From the NCBI RefSeq assembly GCF_025398315.1, contig NZ_JAODOQ010000001.1, positions 1,550,001 through 1,614,000 of the forward strand: DNA of 64,000 bases, given 5' to 3'. The translations under genes were made by a program, and so were the position numbers. Within the stretch, counting starts at the first letter, position 1. Every line of letters begins with the position of its first letter. The notes beneath the pieces were generated by a model that had not been told where the DNA came from, did not search any database, and saw only the letters and a list, made by a program, of their open reading frames with translations. Of the stretch, positions 27,652 to 37,188 are shown in pieces. The stretch is from Shewanella phaeophyticola (GTDB lineage Bacteria > Pseudomonadota > Gammaproteobacteria > Enterobacterales > Shewanellaceae).

Positions 27652-28821
27652 ATGGCTCATTTACCACAAATTAGAATACCCGCCACTTATATGCGCGGTG
27701 GCACCAGTAAAGGGGTATTTTTCAGTTTAACGGATTTACCTCAAGCCGCTCAGGTTGCTTATCCTGAGCGTGATGCCTTGTTATTGCGGGTTATCGGTAG
27801 CCCAGATCCCTATGGTAAACACACTGATGGCATGGGCGGGGCAACCTCGAGCACCAGTAAAACCGTGATTTTATCAAAGAGCACTCAAGCCGATCACGAT
27901 GTTGATTATCTGTTTGGCCAAGTTGCCATTGATAAACCCTTTGTTGATTGGAGCGGCAACTGCGGTAATTTAACAGCAGCAGTGGGATCGTTCGCCATCA
28001 GCAACGGCTTAATTGACCCAAACCGTGTGCCGCACAATGGCACCGCAATAGTGCGGATTTGGCAAGCCAATATTCAAAAAACCATTATTGCTCATGTGCC
28101 CATGACTGACGGTGAAGTGCAAGAAACCGGCGACTTTGAACTGGATGGCGTGACCTTTCCTGCCGCAGAAGTACAAGTGGAGTTTTTAGACCCTGCCGAC
28201 GGCGAAGGTGCGATGTTCCCAACCGGTAATGTGGTTGATGTACTTGATGTGCCTGGTATTGGCAGCTTTAATGCCACCATGATTAATGCAGGCATTCCGA
28301 CCATCTTTATTAATGCAGCAGACATCAATTATGTGGGCACAGAGCTGCAAGATAACATTAATAATGATGACGAAGCCTTAACCATGTTTGAAACCATTCG
28401 TGCCTATGGTGCGGTTAAAATGGGCTTAATAAAACACATTGATGAAGCCGGAGCGCGCCAACATACGCCGAAAGTGGCTTTTGTCGCCCCTGCCAGTGAG
28501 TATGTATCTTCAAGTGGTAAAGCGGTGACCACTGCAGACATCGACTTAGTAGTACGTGCATTGTCGATGGGTAAATTGCATCATGCCATGATGGGTACGG
28601 CAGCAGTGGCTATTGGTACCGCCGCAGCCATTCCTGGCACCTTAGTTAATTTAGCTGCTGGCGGTGGTGAACGCAGTGCAGTGCGGTTTGGCCATCCGTC
28701 TGGCACATTACGTGTGGGCGCTGAAGCGCAACTTATCGACGGTCAATGGCAAGTGAAAAAAGCCATTATGAGCCGCAGTGCTAGGGTGTTAATGGAAGGT
28801 AAGGTGCGCGTGCCGCAGTAA
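27652..28821 (+). CDS. prpF: 2-Methylaconitate isomerase PrpF
   Basis: 389 residues, diaminopimelate-epimerase-like fold. PrpF isomerises the 2-methylaconitate made by AcnD so that the methylcitrate cycle can proceed without PrpD. The start motif YMRGGTSKGVFF (about residues 12-23), DGMGGATSSTSK and DWSGNCGNLTAAVG (about 103) are characteristic. Intact. The gene is separated from acnD by a MITE, and a strong terminator follows, so it closes the prp cluster. Confidence 0.94.
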   Translation: MAHLPQIRIPATYMRGGTSKGVFFSLTDLPQAAQVAYPERDALLLRVIGSPDPYGKHTDGMGGATSSTSKTVILSKSTQADHDVDYLFGQVAIDKPFVDWSGNCGNLTAAVGSFAISNGLIDPNRVPHNGTAIVRIWQANIQKTIIAHVPMTDGEVQETGDFELDGVTFPAAEVQVEFLDPADGEGAMFPTGNVVDVLDVPGIGSFNATMINAGIPTIFINAADINYVGTELQDNINNDDEALTMFETIRAYGAVKMGLIKHIDEAGARQHTPKVAFVAPASEYVSSSGKAVTTADIDLVVRALSMGKLHHAMMGTAAVAIGTAAAIPGTLVNLAAGGGERSAVRFGHPSGTLRVGAEAQLIDGQWQVKKAIMSRSARVLMEGKVRVPQ

Positions 28822-28851
28822 CTTGTATTGATTATTTAGCATGAAAAAAAT

Positions 28852-28878
28852 AAAACCTTGGTATTCCAAGGTTTTTTT
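28852..28878 (+). terminator. Rho-independent terminator after prpF
   Basis: Stem AAAACCTTGG/CCAAGGTTTT with loop TATT and a following T-run. The next 380 bp (28881-29261) hold no recognisable gene or RNA; they are AT-rich and lead to the antiporter gene. Confidence 0.85.
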
Positions 28879-29261
28879 TGCTGATTTAATCGTCTGTAAG
28901 ATAAAGGTGAGATGATAATTCGACATAAATATTTAACAATTAAATTATAGGCTTAATAACAAATTTTGCGAATTGTAGGAAATGTGATAATCGTCAAAAA
29001 ACACTTGATCATGTAGTAAAATTAGTATGTTATATGCTGAATTTCTCACGGCGCATCGTGTATTTTTTATTGCTGAGGCAGTTATTTTATAAAGAGCAAA
29101 AAATTCTGATGGCACAAGGTGTTATCGTTTACATCACATTTACCTTGGTTGGCTTAGGTTATAAAACATCAAGCCAGATAGAGAAAATAGTTCACGTATT
29201 ATCGTGAAGCACATTGCAAGTGTGGCTAATTATTGCAGTGTTATTAAAAAAGGAATCAAAT

Positions 29262-31443
29262 ATGGTTGAACACATCACAGGCATGCTGGCATTAATCGGT
29301 GTGCTGTCGCTTTTGTGTCAATGGGTGGGCTGGAAGTTACGATTACCCGCTATTTTACCGCTATTACTGTGTGGTTTACTGTTAGGCCAGAGCTCTAGGC
29401 ATTTTAGATCCCGATGAGATTTTCGGTGATTTGCTATTTCCGATTATTTCCTTAGGGGTTGCAGTCATCCTGTTTGAAGGTGCACTCACACTTAACTTTA
29501 AAGAGATCAAAGATCACGGCCGCATGGTCACCAACCTGGTGAGTATCGGTGCATTAATCACCTGGTTAGTGATTGTGCCTGCTGCGCATTTTTTAATGGG
29601 TTTTGATTGGAGTATTGCCGCATTATTTGGCGCTCTAGTGGTGGTAACCGACCCCACTGTAATTGTACCTATGCTACGTACCGTTCAACCAAAATCTAAC
29701 CTTGCCAGCATTTTACGTTGGGAAGGCATTGTGATTGACCCCATTGGCGCCTTAATGGCGGTATTGGTGTTTGAATATATAGCGGTATCGAATGATCCGA
29801 CGACACATGTATTACATGCTCTTGGCTTAACCTTAGTCATTGGGTTTGGTTTAGGTGCTGTTGCAGGGTATTTAACGGGTTTGGCTATCCGTAAAAACTT
29901 ATTCCCACACTACTTACTCAATACCGCAGTATTAACCATTATGCTTGGGGTGTTTGTTGGCTCTAACTTAGTTCAGCATGAGTCAGGTTTATTGACAGTA
30001 ACCGTTATGGGGATCTTATTGGCTAACATGCGCGGCGTAGATATTGCTGATATTTTAGAATTTAAAGAAACCCTAACTGTGCTACTTATTTCGGCATTGT
30101 TTATTCTATTAGCGGCGCGCTTAGATTCTGGCGCCATGCTCGAGCTTGGTTTTGGTGGTTTTGCTGTGTTATTAGTGGTGATGTTTGTAGCAAGACCATT
30201 AAGTATTTGGATATCGGGGCTTGGGACTAATTTATCATCAAAAGAAAAATGGTTCTTAAGCTGGGTTGCACCACGCGGTATTGTCGCCGCAGCGATTTCA
30301 TCATTATTTGCGATTAAGCTAGAAGAAGTTGGCTTAGAAGGCGCCAGCTCGATTGTACCATTAGTGTTTTTAGTGATTATTGGTACGGTTGTAATTCAAA
30401 GTTTAACCGCTGGGCGATGGGCAAAATATTTGGGCGTAAAAGAAGGTTCAAACCAAGGGTTATTAATTTTTGGCGCGTCTAATTTTTCACGTGAACTGGC
30501 TAAAGTCCTTATGTCTAAAAACATTAAGGTGGTGTTAGCTGATAATAACTGGGACAGTATTCGCCAGGCGCGTATGGAAAACATTCCAGTTTATTTTGGT
30601 AACCCAGCCTCTGAACATGCTGAAACCTACATGGACTTAAGTGGTGTTGGCCGTGTGTTAGTGATGTCGCCTTACCGTCAGTTAAACCCATTAGTGACCT
30701 TCTATTTCCAAGACTTACTTGGGGTTGAAAAGGTTTATGGTTTGAACAACGCCGACAGCGGCAGTGCTCGCCACCAGTTGTCAGAGTCGTATTTAAAACG
30801 CTTGTGTTTGTTTGGTGAAAATATTTCATATGCCAAAATTGCCAGCTTAATGGCCAAAGGCGCGGTGTTAAAAGTCACCAACATTACTGAAAACTTTACC
30901 TATGAACACTTTAAAAAGCGTTATGGCGAAACCGCGATGCCGCTGGTGTACCTAACTAAAGAAGGTAAAGTGAAAGTCTTGTCTGGCGTGGGGCCATTTG
31001 ACTATCCTGTAGGGATTGAGTTGATAAGCTTGTTACCACAAGAAGCCCAAGACCAAGCGGTTATTCAGCGCGCATTAGATGATGAAGCCGACCGTAAAGC
31101 AAAAGCATTAGCCGAAGCCGAAGCGAAAGCCGCTGCAGAAGCCCGCGCTATTCGCGAAGCGGAAGAGGCTGAGCAACGTGCAATTGAAAAAGCACGCCGT
31201 AAAGAAGAAGAGTTAGCGAAGTTTGAAGAGCAAGAAAAAGCGCGACTGCTTGCTGAAGAACAAGCTGCACTAGTCAAAAAAGAAGCGGCTGAATTAGCCA
31301 AAGAACTGGCAGCTGAAGATAAAGCGAAAAAAGCGGCCGTACAAGCTCAAGCAACATCTGAAAGTGCTGATGAGTCAACCCAGGTTGATTCATCTACCGA
31401 TGAAAATAAGCCAGCACAATCAACAGCCCCTAAAACGGTTTAA
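29262..31443 (+). CDS. CPA1-type cation/proton antiporter with TrkA-N-like domain (frameshifted)
   Basis: About 727 residues. A Na+/H+-exchanger domain with roughly 12 membrane helices (conserved acidic stretch VVVTDPTVIVPMLRTV and later IDPIGALMAVLVFE) is followed by a cytoplasmic Rossmann domain (LLIFGASNFSRELAKVLMSKNIKVVLADNN). The tail is Ala/Glu/Lys-rich coiled coil, about residues 600-700. One extra base near 29389 (GGCCAGAGCTC) breaks the frame; removing it gives GQALGILDPDEIFGDLLF. ATG 29262 has AAAAGGAATC upstream. It is probably an NhaP-like Na+ or K+ exporter gated by nucleotide. Confidence 0.87.
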
Positions 31444-31458
31444 TCGTCGGCGGGTAAC

Positions 31459-31493
31459 AAAAAAGGCTTAGCAGTGATTGCTAAGCCTTTTTA
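31459..31493 (+). terminator. Bidirectional terminator
   Basis: AAAAAGGCTTAGCA / TGCTAAGCCTTTTT hairpin with runs on both sides. It can serve both the antiporter gene and the minus-strand bcp. Confidence 0.85.
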
Positions 31494-31533
31494 TTGGGTG
31501 TTGTACCAATATGAGTATGTAATGGAATTGGTA

Positions 31534-31665
31534 TTATTCGGCTAACGTTGTAAGCACGACTTCGTGATGGTTTTTGGTTTTAAACTTATTCAACACATGG
31601 CTGATTTTACCATCAATGCCCACAATAAAGCTTAGACGGTGAATCCCATCATATATTTTACCCAT
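31534..31665 (-). pseudogene. bcp: bcp, 3' part (cut off by the integrative element)
   Basis: 44 codons reading MGKIYDGIHRLSFIVGIDGK and ending VLTTLAE-stop: the C-terminus of a BCP/PrxQ thioredoxin-dependent peroxiredoxin. Its other part is at 44341-44676, and fusing the two (KKF + MGKIYDG) gives a complete 156-residue Bcp. The gene was therefore split by insertion of the 31666-44340 element. Confidence 0.9.
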
Positions 31666-31675
31666 GATACTGCAC

Positions 31676-31697
31676 CCTTGATAATTATTTAAGACAG
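31676..31697. repeat. Left-end recombinase-site motif of the element
   Basis: CCTTGATAATTATTTAAGAC begins 10 bp inside the left junction. It is the inverted counterpart of the two right-end units. Confidence 0.6.
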
Positions 31698-31875
31698 TAC
31701 TATGACGAATTCTTATAAACTATATCTTTAACAATGAGTTAAGTTAATTTATTTACGTTTAATACTTACATTATATCAGTTGTCATAGTTTTATGTAAAC
31801 AGGGTCACATTTAGCGGTTTTTGAGTAAAAAAATTGTCATAAAAAGTTGATCAAAGCTATGTAAGGGTAATAAAG

Positions 31876-32121
31876 CTAGAGCACTTTTGAAGAGATGCCA
31901 TATAGGTCTGTGCCCACGTAAGTGAAAAGCTTACAGGTTTCCGAATGGTTTTTGGACATTTCTGAGTTACGAATGCCATCAGTGTATGCCTTGTTCGCAT
32001 AAATAAAAATATGGGAAAATTCTATATCAGTGGCCAGTTTTAGTGAACCACTATAGATTTCAGTTTTGAAAAATATGGAAAATTCTAAACATGTGAAGTA
32101 ATGGTGATTCAATACGGCCAA
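31876..32121 (-). CDS. Hypothetical protein
   Basis: 81 residues, unrecognised, no signal sequence. It is the only substantial frame between the left end and the lipoprotein gene. Coding status is uncertain: no clear ribosome-binding site, and codon use gives no support. Confidence 0.25.
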   Translation of the reverse strand: MAVLNHHYFTCLEFSIFFKTEIYSGSLKLATDIEFSHIFIYANKAYTDGIRNSEMSKNHSETCKLFTYVGTDLYGISSKVL

Positions 32122-32218
32122 TATTTATCGGCCGCTACAAATATTGATTGTTACTAGAGCGAATTTATCACTTATAATTGCACTATAATGGCTTTCTTAT
32201 TTGCAAATTGATAGATTT

Positions 32219-32758
32219 CTAATTCCATGAAATTAAATTGATAACACCATTCCCCATATATTTAAAAGTGATTGTCACTATTCCACCTGAGTTATTCATA
32301 TTTAATAAAGACTCACACAACGCTGTATCTTCACACTCAAATGATTGACTTAAAAAAAAGTACTCACCATCATTCATATGAATTGTTGAGTCAAGAAGTT
32401 CAACATTATCAATGACGTACTCCACACCCAATTCATCTTCAACCGATGAGTTGATACTAACCAATGAATACTGTTTACTTGAAGCGTCCGCAGAAGGTGA
32501 GCCATCCTCATTGACTTCGACTGTAAGCTCATAAGTATACCCCCACATATAAGTAAAGCCTTCAATTTCGTCATAAAAGAGCTTGCCATCAGCCAAAACG
32601 CAAAGCATTTGATTTACACCTGTGCACGGTTGCATATAAGAAGCTATGGAGGTTGACTGTTCATATGATGAAGCGTCTTTTTCGTCTGAATTGTTACAAG
32701 CTGACGCGAACATAAGGCAAACAAAAAACAAAAATGAAAATGAAAATTTAGATTGCAT
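32219..32758 (-). CDS. DUF4377-like lipoprotein
   Basis: 179 residues. The N-terminus MQSKFSFSFLFFVCLMFASAC is a lipoprotein signal with the lipobox ASAC (modified Cys at residue 21). The middle (CVLADGKLFYDEIEGFTYMW, then YELTVEVNEDGSPSADASSKQY) matches the pattern of DUF4377 proteins, whose function is unknown. It should be anchored to the outer or inner membrane. It stands alone, AT-rich like the rest of the cargo. Confidence 0.72.
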   Translation of the reverse strand: MQSKFSFSFLFFVCLMFASACNNSDEKDASSYEQSTSIASYMQPCTGVNQMLCVLADGKLFYDEIEGFTYMWGYTYELTVEVNEDGSPSADASSKQYSLVSINSSVEDELGVEYVIDNVELLDSTIHMNDGEYFFLSQSFECEDTALCESLLNMNNSGGIVTITFKYMGNGVINLISWN

Positions 32759-32959
32759 AACACTAATCCTTTAGTTTTATTGGATATAAATAAACATAAT
32801 TATAAATTTTTATATTAGCAACAAAATAAAAACAGTAAATAGACGCAGATCACATCTTGGTAACAAAATTTTGACATATGTTACTATCTTTATTTCTAAT
32901 TAAATTTCTGAATAAAAACCAATTTCGGACTTTTATTGATTGTAAATAGGATCGAAGGA

Positions 32960-33883
32960 ATGAAATTATTTAACTATTTAATCTTATCTTCATGCATTAC
33001 ACTGTCACTAAACTCACACTCGAAAACGTATGATATATTGGTAGAAGGCGCCGATGAAAATAATGTGTTGGTTCACAAAACTCTAACAGTTGAGAGATCA
33101 AAAGGTGAATATATTTTTGAAGGAGATATCATTGTCACTGAGCATATTGAAACTCTAAACACTCCAACTCCTTATTCCGTTATCATTAGCGGTAGTCAAT
33201 ATAGATGGGATTTGGGTGTAATTCCTTATACCATTTCAACAAATTATAGCACCAGTCAAATAAATTCAATTCTTCAGGCGATGAGTGATATAGAAGATGT
33301 TTCAGGTGTTATTTTTGTCGAACGCTCGAATCAAGCGGACTATATCTCTATATACAAGGGCTCAGGTTGCAGCTCTCAAGTAGGGAAGCGAGGTGGCTCT
33401 CAAAATGTTAGTTTAGCAGATGGTTGCTTTAGCGGCGGAACACCTACACATGAACTCCTACATGCTGCAGGCTTTTGGCATGAACAATCACGGGAAGATC
33501 GTGATTCATATATTACAATTAATTGGGAGAATATTATATCCGGGAAAGAGCACAATTTTGAACAACATATTTCTGATGGGGAAGATGTTGTACTCTACGA
33601 CTATAATTCTATAATGCACTATCACTCGACCGCTTTTAGCTCTAATGGTCAAGCAACTATTTCGAGAAATGACGGTATGTCTTCTCTAGGTGGTTCTGTT
33701 ATGACTTCGACAGACATTTCTACTCTTCGAGAAATGTACGGTTATCTTCAAGAAGTTGATTTAAACGTAAATTACCATTATTGCTACGGCGAAAACTCTC
33801 TCAATTGGGCATCATATAATGATGATGCTGATTATTATGAGATTCAGATAAATTCAGGGTATGCGTTTCACCAGAGTTCTTAG
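32960..33883 (+). CDS. Astacin-like (M12A) zinc metalloprotease, C-terminally truncated
   Basis: Signal peptide (MKLFNYLILSSCITLSLNSHS) followed by a full astacin domain. The zinc site is HELLHAAGFWHEQSREDRD (about residue 172, HExxHxxGFxHE) and the Met-turn region is YNSIMHYHSTAF with its Tyr. Such enzymes are secreted endopeptidases. A second domain begins (VDLNVNYHYCYGENSLNW) but stops at AFHQSS, where the DNA switches to an HsdR fragment at about 33860. The catalytic domain is intact; the C-terminal domain is lost. ATG 32960 is chosen as giving the signal peptide. Confidence 0.85.
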   Translation: MKLFNYLILSSCITLSLNSHSKTYDILVEGADENNVLVHKTLTVERSKGEYIFEGDIIVTEHIETLNTPTPYSVIISGSQYRWDLGVIPYTISTNYSTSQINSILQAMSDIEDVSGVIFVERSNQADYISIYKGSGCSSQVGKRGGSQNVSLADGCFSGGTPTHELLHAAGFWHEQSREDRDSYITINWENIISGKEHNFEQHISDGEDVVLYDYNSIMHYHSTAFSSNGQATISRNDGMSSLGGSVMTSTDISTLREMYGYLQEVDLNVNYHYCYGENSLNWASYNDDADYYEIQINSGYAFHQSS

Positions 33884-34410
33884 AAGACGTTAAGAACATA
33901 AAAGAGAAAAATCTTGCTGTCGAGTTACTGGAAAAGTTACTTCGTGACGAGGTTAAATCTCGGATGAAAAACGATGTCGTTCAGGAGAAAAAATACTCTG
34001 AACGCATTATGTCTACACTGCAAAAATACCATAACCGTAGCATTGAAACTGCCCAAGTCATTGAAGAACTGATTCAATGGGCTAAAGAGATGCAAGAAGA
34101 CGCTGAAATGCTTGATAGGCTCAATCTTTCTGTTGATGAAATTGCCTTTTACCGTGCATTAATCGAAAACGAAGAGTCAGTTCGTCAACTTGGTGATGAT
34201 AACTTACGTAGCTTGGCGATTGAGTTAACTCAACAATTACGAAAGTCAGCAACAGTTGATTGGCAAAAGCGCGATAGTGTGCGAGCCAGAATGCGTAATC
34301 TTGTACGAAGGTTATTACGGCGCTGGAAGTACCCGCCAGATGCGGCTGAAGAGGCGATTAAGCTTGTACTTGAACAAGCTGAAGTGTTGGCCGATGGTTG
34401 GTATAGGTAG
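33862..34410 (+). pseudogene. HsdR (type I restriction) C-terminal remnant
   Basis: 183 codons without a start, from PEFLEDVKNIKEKNLAVELL through RALIENEESVRQLGDDNLR to EAIKLVLEQAEVLADGWYR-stop. The helical pattern and the motif TVDWQKRDSVRARMRNLVRRLLRRWKYPP are those of the HsdR C-terminal domain, which docks on the methyltransferase. The nuclease and helicase parts and hsdM/hsdS are absent. The ATG at 33964 could express a fragment, but as restriction enzyme it is dead. The 5' breakpoint coincides with the 3' truncation of the astacin gene. Confidence 0.85.
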
Positions 34411-34539
34411 TATTTTTAATAGGTGATATGGTGTATGTGCGGACTCACTATGCCCCATAGCCAATTAAATATGTTGTTTCTTTGGCCTGTTAGAGTTCCT
34501 TTTGCACAATAATTCAAATAAACCATTCTTTGTCTTATG

Positions 34540-35916
34540 TTATTGAGCATAAATCAGATAGCTCGAAAGGATCTGTGATTTAAACGAAGACAAAACTAAA
34601 TCATCAATTTTGTTTTTGCCCCTAAGTTGATGATTGTTAATATCACCAGATTCATAATCAAACTGTGTGCTGGTCTTATTCTCGTTAGAAAATGAAGATT
34701 TTTTGGGTAAAGATTTTTGTGTTGAATTATCCATGCTGTCGAGTAAATGGGCAGATTTTTGATAAGTGTATGTTCCTGGTACTGCTTCGTCTAATCGTTT
34801 GGCATACTCAACTAACTTCGGCTCTGCTAGCATGAACATATAAGCAAAATGACTTTGTGTTTGTGTGACGCGAAGTATCCTGCCTAGTATCTGTCGAAAG
34901 TAGAGCTCAGTAGTAACATCTGTAAGATTGCAGCAAACTTGCAGTCTGGGTATATCAGTTCCTTCACTTATCATCGCGATGCTAATAATCCATTCGGATT
35001 GATTATTTTTGAAATACTCAATTAACTCTGGTGAGTCATCTAGCCTGCAAGACACTAGGGTTGATTCTTTGTTGAAGTGGCCAGATAGAATAGATTGAAT
35101 TTGCAAAGCATGAAGGTATGACGACGCAACAATTAAACCTCCTGCATTGAGTGAACTGCATCTAAGGCTATCTAGCTGCTCAATACTTTGAGACAATAAA
35201 TGTTTGATTACCTCAGGATGTTTAATAATGGCTTGATAGCTAACTTCTCCTTCTTCTAGAAGGTGTTGTAGATTGTCATATGTCTGAAGTTGATGGTTTT
35301 TCTTTACGACAACATGTTCAAGATCAATCGCTGTTATTTGTGGCATGCGACATACATTGTCTTTAATGGCTTCGACAATATCATATGAGAAATCACACAA
35401 AATATTACCGTCTGGGTCAGTATATTTTGCAAAAGGTATTGGGAGAGTATCGGTGCGCCAGGGCGTTCCGGTTAAGGACAATGTATAAGTCGCTAAGTTT
35501 TGGATTGTTGCCAGTAGCTGCATTCCCCAAACATTTGAGGCTGAATCACCATCTCCAGCGCAATGATGTATCTCATCAAAAATAACTAACACTCTGCTAT
35601 TACTTAAATCACTAATTAACTCGGTTGTATTGATTAAAGAGTGGTAAGTTCTCGACATCCCTAAGGCTCCTAAGCGGCCGTTAAATTTCCGATGTAATAC
35701 ATGTTCAAAAGTGTGCTCAATACTTTGGCAGACTATACGAGATGGTGAAAAGCAAACGACATAATCCACTTTATTATTGTCGATGAGTGATTTAGCAATA
35801 TGAGCCGCAGCTATCGTTTTCCCTGCACCAGGACAAGCCAGCATAAGATACCCGGTCTGTTGGCTATAGGTGTCTGTCGCGTGTTGGATACAGCGATTTT
35901 GCCAGTCCCTTAACAT
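34540..35916 (-). CDS. SF2 DEAD/DEAH-box helicase
   Basis: 458 residues. Motif I ACPGAGKT (about residue 28), motif II DEIH (about 114), motif III SLTGTPWR (about 148), motif V/VI ISEGTDIPRL and QILGRILR (about 340-362). This is the core of COG1061-type helicases with a short C-terminal tail (350-458) of unknown fold and no nuclease motif. The start overlaps the 175-residue gene by seven bases, so both are translated together. Candidate functions are DNA repair, element maintenance or phage defence; none is shown by the sequence. Confidence 0.85.
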   Translation of the reverse strand: MLRDWQNRCIQHATDTYSQQTGYLMLACPGAGKTIAAAHIAKSLIDNNKVDYVVCFSPSRIVCQSIEHTFEHVLHRKFNGRLGALGMSRTYHSLINTTELISDLSNSRVLVIFDEIHHCAGDGDSASNVWGMQLLATIQNLATYTLSLTGTPWRTDTLPIPFAKYTDPDGNILCDFSYDIVEAIKDNVCRMPQITAIDLEHVVVKKNHQLQTYDNLQHLLEEGEVSYQAIIKHPEVIKHLLSQSIEQLDSLRCSSLNAGGLIVASSYLHALQIQSILSGHFNKESTLVSCRLDDSPELIEYFKNNQSEWIISIAMISEGTDIPRLQVCCNLTDVTTELYFRQILGRILRVTQTQSHFAYMFMLAEPKLVEYAKRLDEAVPGTYTYQKSAHLLDSMDNSTQKSLPKKSSFSNENKTSTQFDYESGDINNHQLRGKNKIDDLVLSSFKSQILSSYLIYAQ

Positions 35917-36437
35917 GTTATGTTGTCCTCTATTTCAGTAGCCTTAATTATTTTGTTGATAGCACTAAGGCGACCATATAGATCTGAGGCATGATCTCTT
36001 GTCTTATTAAGCAACGACAAAATGGTTTTGTTTTTTTGAGGAAATTGTTCTAAGTAATCTTGATAAGCTTGTATTTCGCCTAAAATTATCTTCAATTCGG
36101 TACTTGTCTTAATTTCTTCTGTCATTAATTCGTTTGAGGATGTGCCTTCCACAACATGAGTTTTAGTTGTTTTTTCATACTCACTTTTTTGTAAAATTAC
36201 GAGAAGTTCAGGGGTAATTAGATAAACGCGTGCATTGTTTTCGCCTGTCGCAACGATTAAATCTTTTGTTGTTAGGGCATGAATATTTCTCGCAACTAAG
36301 CGCTGTGCTTGGATCTTCGATAATTTAAATAGATTTTCAGCTAATTCAATAAGTTGTTTTCGGCCTATTGAGGTTCCCTCAACCCGCATCAATAGCTTTC
36401 TGAATTTTTGATTCAAAGAAATAGTTTCGTTAGTCAT
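35910..36437 (-). CDS. Helicase-partner protein, hypothetical
   Basis: 175 residues. The N-terminal half (QKFRKLLMRVEGTSIGRKQL, AENLFKLSKIQAQRLVARNIHALTTKDL) looks like a winged helix; the C-terminal half (ELKIILGEIQAYQDYLEQFP through DHASDLYGRLSAINKIIKA) is a coiled coil. It would suit a DNA-binding adaptor for the helicase with which it overlaps. No family is recognised. It is divergent from the XRE gene with two CTTAG-N5-CTAAG operators between, so it is under that regulator's control. Confidence 0.65.
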   Translation of the reverse strand: MTNETISLNQKFRKLLMRVEGTSIGRKQLIELAENLFKLSKIQAQRLVARNIHALTTKDLIVATGENNARVYLITPELLVILQKSEYEKTTKTHVVEGTSSNELMTEEIKTSTELKIILGEIQAYQDYLEQFPQKNKTILSLLNKTRDHASDLYGRLSAINKIIKATEIEDNITC

Positions 36438-36462
36438 GTTCCGATCTTAAAAAATTAAAAAA

Positions 36463-36511
36463 CTTAGGATTGCTAAGTATACAGGAATAAGTAAAACTTA
36501 GACAATCTAAG
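36463..36511. promoter_or_regulatory. Two CTTAG-N5-CTAAG operators between divergent genes
   Basis: CTTAGGATTGCTAAG (36463-36477) and CTTAGACAATCTAAG (36497-36511). The second ends one base before the ATG of the XRE gene, so binding there would block its translation-start region; the first lies in the promoter region of the helicase operon. Confidence 0.75.
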
Positions 36512-36512
36512 C

Positions 36513-36845
36513 ATGAGAGATTTTGAAGATGAATATAAATTGCATAACAATCCAATACCTGAGCGGCTTAAACAGGCTCGAAAGAAAGTGGGTATCTCGC
36601 AGAAAGAACTGGGCGTAAGAATCGGCATGGATGAAAGTTCAGCTAGTGGCAGAATGAACCATTATGAAAAGGGTAGGCATGTACCCGACATTCAAACGCT
36701 CAAAAAAATGGCTAATGAATTGAAAGTGCCACTAAACTACTTTTTTTGTGAGGATGACCAAAGTGCAGAGCTAGCTGTACTTGTTGCTCTGTTAAGTGAT
36801 GATGAGAAAAAATCGCTAATAGCATTACTTAACAATACAAAATGA
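36513..36845 (+). CDS. XRE-family transcriptional regulator
   Basis: 110 residues. A Cro/CI helix-turn-helix occupies residues 18-75: RLKQARKKVGISQKELGVRIGMDESSASGRMNHYEKGRHVPDIQTLKKMANELKVPLNYF in pieces, with the YEKGR turn typical of the family. The C-terminal tail (LVALLSDDEKKSLIALLN) probably dimerises. Palindromes cover its start, so autorepression and control of the divergent helicase pair are expected. Confidence 0.85.
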   Translation: MRDFEDEYKLHNNPIPERLKQARKKVGISQKELGVRIGMDESSASGRMNHYEKGRHVPDIQTLKKMANELKVPLNYFFCEDDQSAELAVLVALLSDDEKKSLIALLNNTK

Positions 36846-36951
36846 ATTTAGGGTCAAATATGCAAAAAGATCTTGTTAGTTGTAAGCGATATCCAGATAG
36901 AGCTTTTTTTCTTTTGTAAGCCTGTTCAAAGGTATTCGATACCCTGTCGAT

Positions 36952-37182
36952 ATGGTATTTATGCCCGACGATACTGTAATCGTGGTTGTAGCAGGAGCTC
37001 ATTACCGATGCAAATCAGACTTAATAACAGTGCAAACAGATACAACCTCAGTTGAGTTCAAAAAACTTGAAGACTTGAAATATTCAATTAAAGCAGATCA
37101 GCTAAGCTTTTATATTCCTGCCCTTGTTCATAAACAACTCACCTTGTATTCCGAATTTAATCAACAAGAAGTTATAAATTAG
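36952..37182 (+). CDS. Hypothetical small protein or remnant
   Basis: 76 residues from an ATG without a good ribosome-binding site. The frame continues upstream as FKGIRYPVD before meeting a stop, so it may be the tail of a larger broken gene starting near 36860. No family is recognised. Low confidence that it is expressed. Confidence 0.3.
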   Translation: MVFMPDDTVIVVVAGAHYRCKSDLITVQTDTTSVEFKKLEDLKYSIKADQLSFYIPALVHKQLTLYSEFNQQEVIN

Positions 37183-37188
37183 TCTGAT

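Noticed and set aside
36873..37055. 60-residue frame overlapping the small ORF after the XRE gene
   Set aside because: Cys/Arg-rich shadow of the other frame with no support.
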